Shown here one piece after another: positions 7,403-13,064 of a stretch of DNA of 13,064 nt. The stretch lies in the NCBI GenBank assembly GCA_937902285.1, contig CALGTB010000075.1:1-13064 (forward strand), read 5' to 3'. The DNA comes from an uncultured Actinomycetes bacterium (GTDB lineage Bacteria; Actinomycetota; Actinomycetes; S36-B12). A program made the position numbers and the translations under genes. Every line of letters begins with the position of its first letter. Within the stretch, counting starts at the first letter, position 1. The notes under the pieces were generated by a model. The model was not told where the DNA came from, did not search any database, and saw only the letters and a program-made list of their open reading frames with translations.

Positions 7403-8976
7403 GCGCCCTGACCTCGGCGGCCATCACGGTCGCCGACACCGTCACCGAGTTCGAGCTGCCGAGCATCAACTACTCGGCGATCGCGCCCATCCTCATCATC
7501 TTCGGTGCCGCGGTCGTGTCCGTGCTCGTCGAGGCCTTCGCCCCCCGTCGGGCGCGGCGCCCCCTCCAGCTCGTCCTGGTGATCGGCTCCGTGATCGCGG
7601 CTCTCGTCGTGGTGGTCTCCCTCGCCGGCACCCGGCTGGTCACGGCCGAGGGCGCCATCGCCGTCGACGGTCCCACCCTGGTCATGCAGGGCACGCTGCT
7701 CGTCGTGGCACTGCTCGGCGCCCTGCTCATGGCGGAGCGGGGGATCGACCCGCAGGGCGATGCGTTCGCCCCTCGTGCGTCGGCCCTCCCCGGGTCCGAG
7801 GACGAGCGCGAGTTCACCGAGCGCGGCTACCTGCAGACCGAGATCTGGCCGTTCTTCCTGTTCGCGCTGATGGGCATGCTCATCTTCCCGGCGGCGAACG
7901 ACCTGCTCCTCATGTTCATCGCCCTCGAGGTCATGTCGCTTCCGCTGTACCTCCTCGCCGGCATGGCCCGGCGCCGTCGACTGCTGTCGCAGGAGGCCTC
8001 GCTCAAGTACTTCCTGCTGGGCGCCTTCTCGTCGGCCTTCTTCCTCTACGGCACGGCGATGCTCTACGGCTACAGCGGCACGGTCTCGCTGCCCGGGATC
8101 GCCGAGGCGCTGACGGCCAAGCCGTCCGAGGCCTCGCTCGTCACGATCGGCGTCGCGCTCCTCCTGGTCGGGCTCCTGTTCAAGATCGCTGCCGTCCCGT
8201 TCCACCAGTGGACCCCCGACGTCTACCAGGGCGCCCCGACCGCGGTCACCGGCTTCATGGCGGCCACGGTCAAGATCGCAGCCTTCGGGGCGCTCCTGCG
8301 GGTGCTCTACGTCGGCCTCGGCGGCATGCGCTGGGACTGGGAGCCGATGCTGTGGATCATCGCGATCCTCACCATGCTGGTGGGCTCCATCGTCGCGATC
8401 ACCCAGACCGACATCAAGCGGATGCTCGCCTACTCGTCCATCGCCCAGGCCGGATTCATCCTCGTCGGTGTGGTCGCGGTGAGCCGTGAGGGCCTGGCCG
8501 CGTCGATGTTCTACCTCATCGCGTACGCCTTCACGACGATCGGCGCATTCGCCATCGTCTCCATGGTGCGGGACGCGTCGGGCGAGGCGACGCACCTGTC
8601 GAAGTGGGCGGGCCTGGGCAAGAAGTCCCCCCTCGTCGCGGGCATCTTCGCCATCTTCATGCTGGCGCTGGCGGGCATCCCGCTCACCAGCGGCTTCATC
8701 GCGAAGTTCGGCGTCTTCACGGCTGCCATCGAGTCGGGCGCCACGTGGCTCGTCATCGTGGCGGTGGTGGCGAGCCTCATCGCGGCCTTCTTCTACGCGC
8801 GCGTCATCGTCCTCATGTTCTTCTCGGAGCCGACCGAGGAGACCGCCTCGGTCGTCGTGCCGTCGGCGTTCACCACGATCGCCCTGGCCGCCGGAGCGAC
8901 CGTGACGATCGTCCTGGGCATCGTCCCGCAGCCGGTTCTCGAGCTGGTGAGCAATGCCGACGTCTTCATCCGGTAG
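7399..8976 (+). CDS. nuoN: NADH-quinone oxidoreductase subunit N (NuoN), proton pump
   Basis: NuoN is the proximal antiporter-like pump of complex I, related to MrpD and ND2. The 525-residue product is about 40 residues longer than the E. coli protein (485). Much of the excess appears to be an extended N-terminus (residues 1-25) and a polar loop at about 113-148. Key residues are visible: Glu177 in MFIALEVMSLPLYLLAG, Lys262 in LLFKIAAVPFHQWTPDVYQG, Lys292 in ATVKIAAFGALLR, and Lys436 in GIPLTSGFIAKFGVF. These match the essential Glu and Lys residues of E. coli NuoN by context. GTG 7399 overlaps the nuoM stop (GTGA) and is preceded by the purine run GGAAGGG at 7384-7390. This closes the nuo genes. 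The next gene follows after only 12 bases. Confidence 0.96.
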   Translation: MSALTSAAITVADTVTEFELPSINYSAIAPILIIFGAAVVSVLVEAFAPRRARRPLQLVLVIGSVIAALVVVVSLAGTRLVTAEGAIAVDGPTLVMQGTLLVVALLGALLMAERGIDPQGDAFAPRASALPGSEDEREFTERGYLQTEIWPFFLFALMGMLIFPAANDLLLMFIALEVMSLPLYLLAGMARRRRLLSQEASLKYFLLGAFSSAFFLYGTAMLYGYSGTVSLPGIAEALTAKPSEASLVTIGVALLLVGLLFKIAAVPFHQWTPDVYQGAPTAVTGFMAATVKIAAFGALLRVLYVGLGGMRWDWEPMLWIIAILTMLVGSIVAITQTDIKRMLAYSSIAQAGFILVGVVAVSREGLAASMFYLIAYAFTTIGAFAIVSMVRDASGEATHLSKWAGLGKKSPLVAGIFAIFMLALAGIPLTSGFIAKFGVFTAAIESGATWLVIVAVVASLIAAFFYARVIVLMFFSEPTEETASVVVPSAFTTIALAAGATVTIVLGIVPQPVLELVSNADVFIR

Positions 8977-8988
8977 TACGTTGCCCCG
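8977..8988 (+). promoter_or_regulatory. Candidate leaderless -10 element before the polyprenyl synthase gene
   Basis: TACGTT at 8977-8982 fits the actinobacterial -10 consensus TANNNT and begins directly after the nuoN stop. Six bases separate it from ATG 8989, so a transcript starting 7 bases after the hexamer would begin at the A of the start codon. No Shine-Dalgarno sequence precedes this ATG, which fits leaderless initiation but could also mean re-initiation after nuoN. I found no recognisable -35 box. The six-base pattern is weak, so a chance match is possible. Confidence 0.35.
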
Positions 8989-9984
8989 ATGAGCGACACG
9001 CTTCTCGGCCTGCCGCTCCCTGACGCCGAGCTCGACGCCGCCCTGAGCGCGGGCATGGCCGCCGTGGAGGAGGGCCTGCGCATCGCGGTGGCGAGCGACG
9101 ACCAGTTCGTGGCAGATGCCTCCCGCTACCTCGTCGAGGCCGGAGGCAAACGGTTCCGGCCGCTGCTCGTGCTGCTGTCGGCGCAGTTCGGCGACCCGGG
9201 CGCGTGGGGCGTGGTGCCCGCGGGCGTCGTGGTGGAGCTCACGCACCTCGCCACCCTGTACCACGACGACGTCATGGACGAGGCACCCCTGCGGCGGGGC
9301 GCGCAGTCGGCCAACGCGCGGTGGGACAACACGATCGCCATCCTCACCGGCGACTTCCTGTTCGCCCGCTCGTCCCGGATCCTCGCAGACCTCGGCCCCG
9401 AGGCGGTGCGCATCCAGGCGCACACCTTCGAGCGGCTCTGCACGGGGCAGATCCGCGAGACCGTCGGGCCGCGCCCCGGCCAGGATCCGGTCGAGCACCA
9501 CCTGGAGGTCGTGGCCGACAAGACCGGCTCGCTCATCGCCGCGTCGGGTCGCTACGGTGCCCTGATGTCCGGCGCCTCGCCCGAGGTCGTCGAGATCATG
9601 ACGCAGTTCGGCGAGCGCATCGGCGTCGCGTTCCAGCTGGCCGACGACCTCGTCGACATCACCTCGGAGTCGATGCAGTCGGGCAAGACGCCGGGCACCG
9701 ACCTTCGCGAGGGGGTGCCGACGCTGGCCGGGCTCCTCGCCCTGACCAGCACCGAACCCGCCGACGCACGCCTGCAGTCGCTGCTGGGCCGGCCGCTCCC
9801 CGACGACGCCGAGCACGCCGAGGCGCTGGCCCTGCTGCGGGCCCACCCGGCCATCGACGAGGCCCGCGCCCAGGCCCACCTGTGGTCCGAGCAGGCACGG
9901 GCGTGCCTCGCCCCGCTGCCGGCCGGCCCGGCGCGCGAGGTGCTCGAGCTGCTGTGCGACTACGTCGTCTCCCGCACCGGCTGA
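8989..9984 (+). CDS. Long-chain polyprenyl diphosphate synthase (trans-isoprenyl, probably menaquinone side chain)
   Basis: This enzyme adds isopentenyl diphosphate units head-to-tail to an allylic diphosphate. The product probably becomes the isoprenoid tail that MenA attaches to menaquinone. The 331-residue product has the ordered family motifs: GGKRFRP (52-58), the first aspartate-rich motif DDVMD (93-97), Lys178 in DKTGSL, and the second aspartate-rich motif DDLVD (219-223), followed by GKTPGTDLREG (232-242). Ala88 and Thr89, 5 and 4 residues before the first DDxxD, are small. By the chain-length rule of this family, this allows products longer than C20. Val243 occupies a place where many homologues have Lys (REGKPTL). 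ATG 8989 is the first start after an in-frame stop and has no clear ribosome site. A polyprenyl synthase gene after nuoN is common in actinobacteria. The exact chain length cannot be read from sequence. Confidence 0.92.
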   Translation: MSDTLLGLPLPDAELDAALSAGMAAVEEGLRIAVASDDQFVADASRYLVEAGGKRFRPLLVLLSAQFGDPGAWGVVPAGVVVELTHLATLYHDDVMDEAPLRRGAQSANARWDNTIAILTGDFLFARSSRILADLGPEAVRIQAHTFERLCTGQIRETVGPRPGQDPVEHHLEVVADKTGSLIAASGRYGALMSGASPEVVEIMTQFGERIGVAFQLADDLVDITSESMQSGKTPGTDLREGVPTLAGLLALTSTEPADARLQSLLGRPLPDDAEHAEALALLRAHPAIDEARAQAHLWSEQARACLAPLPAGPAREVLELLCDYVVSRTG

Positions 9985-10000
9985 GCCGTCCCGCACCGGC
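9970..10000 (+). repeat. 12-bp direct repeat at the 3' end of the polyprenyl synthase gene
   Basis: TCCCGCACCGGC occurs twice, at 9970-9981 and 9989-10000, with a period of 19 bases. The first copy encodes the last residues of the synthase and the second lies just past the stop. The bases between contain a 4-bp stem with a 3-base loop (9978-9988), too short for a credible terminator. No function is apparent. A local tandem duplication is the simplest reading. Confidence 0.6.
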
Positions 10001-10041
10001 GTTTGCGTGATATTCGTCTAGACAACCACTAGGGTCGGTGA
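10001..10041 (+). promoter_or_regulatory. Candidate promoter of the MFS transporter gene
   Basis: Bases 10001-10035 are only 16/35 G+C, clearly below their surroundings. They contain a TTGCGT box (10003-10008), a perfect 8-bp palindrome GTCTAGAC (10016-10023), and TAGGGT (10030-10035), which fits TANNNT. The last ends 6 bases before GTG 10042, the same spacing as the TACGTT element upstream of the polyprenyl synthase gene, so a leaderless transcript is possible. The TTGCGT-TAGGGT spacing of 21 is long for a -35/-10 pair. AGGG at 10031-10034 could instead be a ribosome site. The palindrome might bind a repressor; this is inference. Confidence 0.4.
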
Positions 10042-11229
10042 GTGAGCGACCTCGTCCATGCCCCTGTGCGTCCACGGCACGACCGGCCGACGCTCGTCTC
10101 GTACGCGGCCCTCGCCTCATGGTCATGGTTCGTCTACGGCCTGGGCGCGACCCTGGTCTTCCTCCACGACGAGCAGGACAGCGCAACGTGGCTTCAGGGC
10201 TTCCACGGCACGGCGCTCGCTGCCGGTGGCATCGTGGGAGCGCTCATGGCCCCGCGCTTCATCAACCGGTTCGGCCGTGGCAGGGTCATGCGGGTCGGGG
10301 TCATCGGAACCGCCGCCTGCATCTCGCTGTTCGTCCTCCCGTTCCCGACCCCGGTATGGACGCTGTCGACGGTCCTGATCGCCTGCTTCTTCGGCAACCT
10401 CATCGTCGTCTGCGTGAACGCCTTCATCGCCACGCACCAGGGTGCCGCGAGCCCGGCCGCGTTCACCGAGAGCACCGGGCTCGCCGCGCTCATGGGGCTG
10501 CTCGCTCCCGTCGCGATCGGCGTCGCCGCCTCGACCGTGCTGGGCTGGCGGGCCGGACTGCTCGTCTGCGTGGTCATGTTCGCGGTCATCGAGGTATGGC
10601 GGGGGCGGGCCCTCGCGGTGTACGGGGCTCCGGGGCTGGTGGAGACCCGGAAGTCATCCGGTGCGCTGCCACGCCTCACCTTCTGGGCCCTCTTCGCGGG
10701 CACGGCCTACATCGGGGCGGAGTTCTGCATCTCGCTGTGGGGCGCCTCGCTGCTGCGCGAGCGGGCCGACATGGAGCCCGCCGCTGCTGCCGCGGGCCTC
10801 GGGGCGTTCCTGGGCGGCGTCTTCATCGGCCGCGCCTTCGGCAGCGGCCTCGCACGGCACCTCTCCTCGGAGCTCCTCCTGCGCGGATCCCTCGTCGCGG
10901 GACTGATCACCTTCGCCCTGATGTGGGTCTCCAGCGCGGCACCGGCGCTGCTCGTCGCCTTCTTCGCGACCGGGCTCGCCCTGTCGCTCGCCTGGCCGCT
11001 GAGCATGTCGCGCATCCTGCGGTCGGCCGGCGGCCGGGCTGATCGGGCGTCGAGCCTGGCCCTGGCGTTCACTACGGCTGCGATCGGCGTGGCCCCGTTC
11101 GTCCTGGGCGGACTGGCCGGTGCGATGCCGGTCCATCGGGCATTCCTGCTGGTTCCGCTGCTGCTTGTCGTGTCGCTGGTCCTCGTGCTGATCCGTCCCG
11201 TGCCGGAGGACGTCAGTCCGGCTCAGTGA
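10042..11229 (+). CDS. Major facilitator superfamily transporter, substrate unknown
   Basis: The 395-residue product is a polytopic membrane protein with about 12 hydrophobic segments after a polar N-terminus of some 18 residues, the size and pattern of a single-chain MFS permease. The loop after the second helix (MAPRFINRFGRGRVMRVG, residues 69-86) resembles MFS motif A, with the RFGRGRVMR core in place of the usual DRxGRR. A central polar loop at about 185-212 separates the two halves. No residues point to a specific substrate. Drug or metabolite efflux and nutrient uptake are both possible. GTG 10042 was chosen because it lies directly after a promoter-like AT-rich region and leaves a normal short cytoplasmic N-terminus. 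A GTG at 10066 is an alternative. The gene converges on rarD, and their coding ends overlap by 17 bases. It is probably not part of the nuo transcript. Confidence 0.85.
   Translation: MSDLVHAPVRPRHDRPTLVSYAALASWSWFVYGLGATLVFLHDEQDSATWLQGFHGTALAAGGIVGALMAPRFINRFGRGRVMRVGVIGTAACISLFVLPFPTPVWTLSTVLIACFFGNLIVVCVNAFIATHQGAASPAAFTESTGLAALMGLLAPVAIGVAASTVLGWRAGLLVCVVMFAVIEVWRGRALAVYGAPGLVETRKSSGALPRLTFWALFAGTAYIGAEFCISLWGASLLRERADMEPAAAAAGLGAFLGGVFIGRAFGSGLARHLSSELLLRGSLVAGLITFALMWVSSAAPALLVAFFATGLALSLAWPLSMSRILRSAGGRADRASSLALAFTTAAIGVAPFVLGGLAGAMPVHRAFLLVPLLLVVSLVLVLIRPVPEDVSPAQ
11202..11222. terminator. Hairpin at the convergent MFS/rarD junction, possible bidirectional terminator
   Basis: GCCGGA (11202-11207) can pair with TCCGGC (11217-11222) around a 9-base loop that itself contains the palindrome GACGTC. 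The structure covers the last codons of both converging genes, where transcription from each side should end. It lacks a T-run on either strand, so it would have to act as a tail-less terminator of the kind proposed for high-GC bacteria. A 6-bp stem is short, and chance G+C-rich stems are common here. Confidence 0.3.
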
Positions 11230-12166
11230 CCTCGAGGTCGTCGATCGGGCGCCGGTTCACCCGGGCATTGCGCAGGCCGTCGACCGACATGACCACGAGC
11301 GAGATCCACACGAGCAGGAATCCCAGCCATCGCGTCGTCGACATCGCCTCCCCGAACACGAACACTCCGAGCAGGAACTGGAAGACCGGCGTGAGGTACT
11401 GCATGAGGCCCAGCGTCGACAGCGGGATGCGGGTGGCGGCACCGCCGAAGGCAAGCAGAGGTATGGCGGTGACGGGACCCAGGAGGACGAGCAGGGCGAC
11501 GGTGCCGGCGCCGTCCGACGTGATCGACGACGAGCCGGAGCCTGCCATGACGATCATCACGACGACGGCAAGCGGTGCGAGCACGGCCGTCTCGATGGTG
11601 AGGCTCTCGACCGCTCCGGTGCCCACCTGCTTCTTGATGAGGCCGTAGATGCCGAAGGAGAAGGCGAGGATCAGGCTGATCCACGGCAGACGCCCGTAGC
11701 TGACGGTGAGGACACCCACGGCGAGGATGGCGATCCCGACTGCCAGCCACTGGCCCGTGCGCAGGCGCTCGCGGAGCACGAGTACTCCGAGCCCTACCGA
11801 GACGAGCGGGTTGATGAAGTAGCCGAGCGACGCCTCGACGACCTGGTTGGTCGCCACGGCGTAGACGTAGAAGCCCCAGTTGACGGCGAGGAACATCGCG
11901 GCGATCCCCAGGCGGACGACGTCGCGTCGCTCCCGCGCGGTGAGGAGCGTGCGCGCCCAGGTCCGGGTGACCGTCGTGAGGATCGCGAGGAAGACCAGCG
12001 ACCAGACGACGCGGTTCGCCACCACCTCGATGGGAGCGACGTCGCTGAGCACATGGAAGTACAAGGGGAACAAGCCCCACAGCCCATAGGCCACGAAGCC
12101 CAGGAGGACTCCGATGCCGGCCTGCGACTGCGGAAGGCGGGGCCTTCCGATCAGGAGACGGTCCAC
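11213..12166 (-). CDS. rarD: RarD-like EamA (DMT) superfamily transporter
   Basis: The 317-residue product has about ten hydrophobic segments in two repeats of five, the layout of the drug/metabolite transporter (DMT) superfamily with EamA domains. The RarD subgroup is suggested by FVAYGLWGLFPLYFH near residues 24-38, by NRVVWSLVFL, by VNWGFYVYAV, by the stretch VVEASLGYFINPLVSVGLG, and by GLMQYLTPVFQFLLGVFVFGE near the C-terminus (split as GLMQYLTPVF and QFLLGVFVFGE). RarD was named for chloramphenicol sensitivity in other bacteria, but its substrate is not established, so the function here is unknown transport. The start is GTG 12166, with no other good start before the first helix. It overlaps the end of korB by 16 bases on the same strand, which suggests co-transcription. 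The 3' end overlaps the convergent MFS gene by 17 bases. Confidence 0.88.
   Translation of the reverse strand: MDRLLIGRPRLPQSQAGIGVLLGFVAYGLWGLFPLYFHVLSDVAPIEVVANRVVWSLVFLAILTTVTRTWARTLLTARERRDVVRLGIAAMFLAVNWGFYVYAVATNQVVEASLGYFINPLVSVGLGVLVLRERLRTGQWLAVGIAILAVGVLTVSYGRLPWISLILAFSFGIYGLIKKQVGTGAVESLTIETAVLAPLAVVVMIVMAGSGSSSITSDGAGTVALLVLLGPVTAIPLLAFGGAATRIPLSTLGLMQYLTPVFQFLLGVFVFGEAMSTTRWLGFLLVWISLVVMSVDGLRNARVNRRPIDDLEVTEPD
11228..11239. repeat. Perfect 12-bp palindrome just past the MFS stop codon
   Basis: GACCTCGAGGTC reads the same on both strands. It begins inside the MFS stop codon (TGA at 11227-11229) and lies in the final rarD codons (Asp-Asp-Leu-Glu-Val region). Without a loop it would form only a short stem, so a protein site or chance are the options. 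It sits 5 bases from the hairpin at 11202-11222. Confidence 0.5.
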
Positions 12167-13064
12167 GTGTCGCCGCCTGTCAGCAGCGACTGGAGGTCAC
12201 CGGCGCCCTGGCGCTCGATGACGTCCGCGACCTGCTCGCGGACGAGTCGGTCGTACGAGGGGCGCTGGATGTCGCGGAACACGCCGATCGGGGTGTTCTC
12301 GAGGGTGCGCGGGTTCGACAGGCGCGAGAGCGCGAACGCCAGGCCCGGGTCCTTCGCGTGCGCGTCGTGCGTGATGATCGCGTCCTCACCGACATCGGCG
12401 ACGTCGACCACGGTGATGTGACCGTCCGCGTTGCGCATGACGCCCTTCTCGGCGTCCTTGCCGAACCGGATGGGCTCGCCGTGCACGAGTCGCATCATGA
12501 CGTCGTCACGGGTGTCGCTGTCCTTCAGGGGCTCGAAGGCACCGTCGTTGAAGATGTTGCAGTTCTGGTAGATCTCGACCAGTGCGGTGCCCTCATGGGC
12601 GGCGGCCTGGCGCAGCACCTCGGTGAGGTGCTTGCGGTCGGAGTCGATCGTGCGCGCCACGAAGGTCGCCTCGGCGCCCAGGGCCAGCGACACCGGGTTG
12701 AACGCGTAGTCGAGCGAGCCCTCGGGGGTCGACTTGGTGATCTTGCCCTGCTCGGACGTGGGGGAGTACTGGCCCTTGGTGAGGCCGTAGATCCGGTTGT
12801 TGAAGAGCAGGATCTTCAGGTTGACGTTGCGGCGCAGGGCATGGATGAGGTGGTTGCCGCCGATGCTGAGCGAGTCGCCGTCGCCGGTGACCACCCACAC
12901 GGACAGGTCGGGCCGGGTCACGGCGAGCCCGGTCGCGATGGCCGGCGCGCGTCCGTGGATCGAGTGCATGCCGTACGTGTTCATGTAGTACGGGAAGCGC
13001 GACGAGCATCCGATGCCGGAGACGAAGACGATGTTCTCGCGTCGCAGGCCGAGCTCGGGCAGGA
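12151..13064 (-). CDS. korB: 2-oxoglutarate:ferredoxin oxidoreductase subunit beta (KorB), N-terminus off the right edge
   Basis: KorB is the thiamine-diphosphate-binding beta subunit of the KorAB enzyme. KorAB converts 2-oxoglutarate and CoA to succinyl-CoA and CO2 while reducing ferredoxin. The frame runs through the right edge, so 303 C-terminal residues are visible and I estimate a few dozen are missing. Fragment residues 17-33 read GIGCSSRFPYYMNTYGM, the conserved Cys-containing loop. They are followed by HSIHGRAPAIATGL and the thiamine-diphosphate/Mg motif GDGDSLSIGG (60-69), closing with NN at 88-89 before RIYGLTKGQYSPTS. ATG 12984 lies inside this conserved block and is not the true start. 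The C-terminal half contains VEIYQNCNIFNDGAFE, as in actinobacterial KorB. korA should lie to the right of the window on the same strand. The 3' end overlaps rarD by 16 bases. Confidence 0.95.
   Translation of the reverse strand, partial: LPELGLRRENIVFVSGIGCSSRFPYYMNTYGMHSIHGRAPAIATGLAVTRPDLSVWVVTGDGDSLSIGGNHLIHALRRNVNLKILLFNNRIYGLTKGQYSPTSEQGKITKSTPEGSLDYAFNPVSLALGAEATFVARTIDSDRKHLTEVLRQAAAHEGTALVEIYQNCNIFNDGAFEPLKDSDTRDDVMMRLVHGEPIRFGKDAEKGVMRNADGHITVVDVADVGEDAIITHDAHAKDPGLAFALSRLSNPRTLENTPIGVFRDIQRPSYDRLVREQVADVIERQGAGDLQSLLTGGDTWTVS

Noticed and set aside
9978..9988. Hairpin just after the polyprenyl synthase stop as a terminator
   Set aside because: The stem is only 4 bp with a 3-base loop and no T-run, which is not enough to call.
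7144..9996. A 950-codon open frame on the - strand across nuoM, nuoN and the polyprenyl synthase gene
   Set aside because: Its translation is dominated by Arg, Gly, Glu, Asp and His with no recognisable domain, and it lies opposite well-identified genes. In high-GC DNA the antisense frame of real genes often lacks stop codons.
12797..12988. Small + strand open frame opposite korB
   Set aside because: It lies opposite the conserved thiamine-diphosphate region of korB, has no ribosome site I could defend, and shows no recognisable feature.
1..13064. A new defence, mobile or biosynthetic system hidden in the window
   Set aside because: All substantial coding space is taken by recognised conserved genes. 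No gene-free stretch exceeds about 60 bases, and I saw no integrase, transposase, repeat array or composition shift marking an island.

Overview
The window is high-GC DNA (roughly two-thirds G+C by eye) with many GTG starts and four- to eight-base start/stop overlaps. The proteins have actinobacterial hallmarks: long C-terminal tails on NuoH and NuoJ, and a KorB-type 2-oxoglutarate:ferredoxin oxidoreductase. I infer an actinobacterium, perhaps of the Nocardioides/Aeromicrobium type, which makes menaquinone and respires aerobically. The genus is a guess from gene order and style and was not searched.

Positions 3-8976 (+ strand) hold the distal part of the operon for respiratory complex I (type-1 NADH:menaquinone oxidoreductase): the C-terminal third of nuoG, then complete nuoH, I, J, K, L, M and N. 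Adjacent genes overlap at almost every junction (ATGA, GTGA, or 8 bases at nuoH/nuoI). The one break is a 50-base gap between nuoK and nuoL. NuoG and NuoI carry electrons through the peripheral arm, NuoH forms the quinone-site channel, NuoJ and NuoK complete the membrane-arm base, and NuoL, M and N are the antiporter-like proton pumps. All the key membrane Glu and Lys residues I looked for are present.

Positions 8989-9984 hold a long-chain polyprenyl diphosphate synthase 12 bases after nuoN. It is the likely source of the menaquinone side chain, so the quinone that complex I reduces and the complex itself are encoded together. Positions 10042-11229 hold a major facilitator superfamily transporter of unknown substrate. 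The 57 bases before it are locally AT-rich and contain a candidate promoter.

On the - strand, the 3' part of korB (12151-13064, running off the right edge) leads into a rarD-like EamA-family transporter gene (11213-12166), with a 16-base overlap. rarD and the MFS gene converge and overlap by 17 bases. A 6-bp-stem hairpin and a perfect 12-bp palindrome lie at that junction.

No stretch over about 60 bases lacks a gene. I see no tRNA, rRNA, insertion sequence, CRISPR array or phage-like gene. This is conserved housekeeping sequence, and I found no new multigene system. The points worth a second look are regulatory (possible leaderless promoters, terminator-like dyads at the convergent junction), lineage-specific protein tails, and the clustering of complex I, quinone-tail synthesis and a ferredoxin-reducing enzyme.
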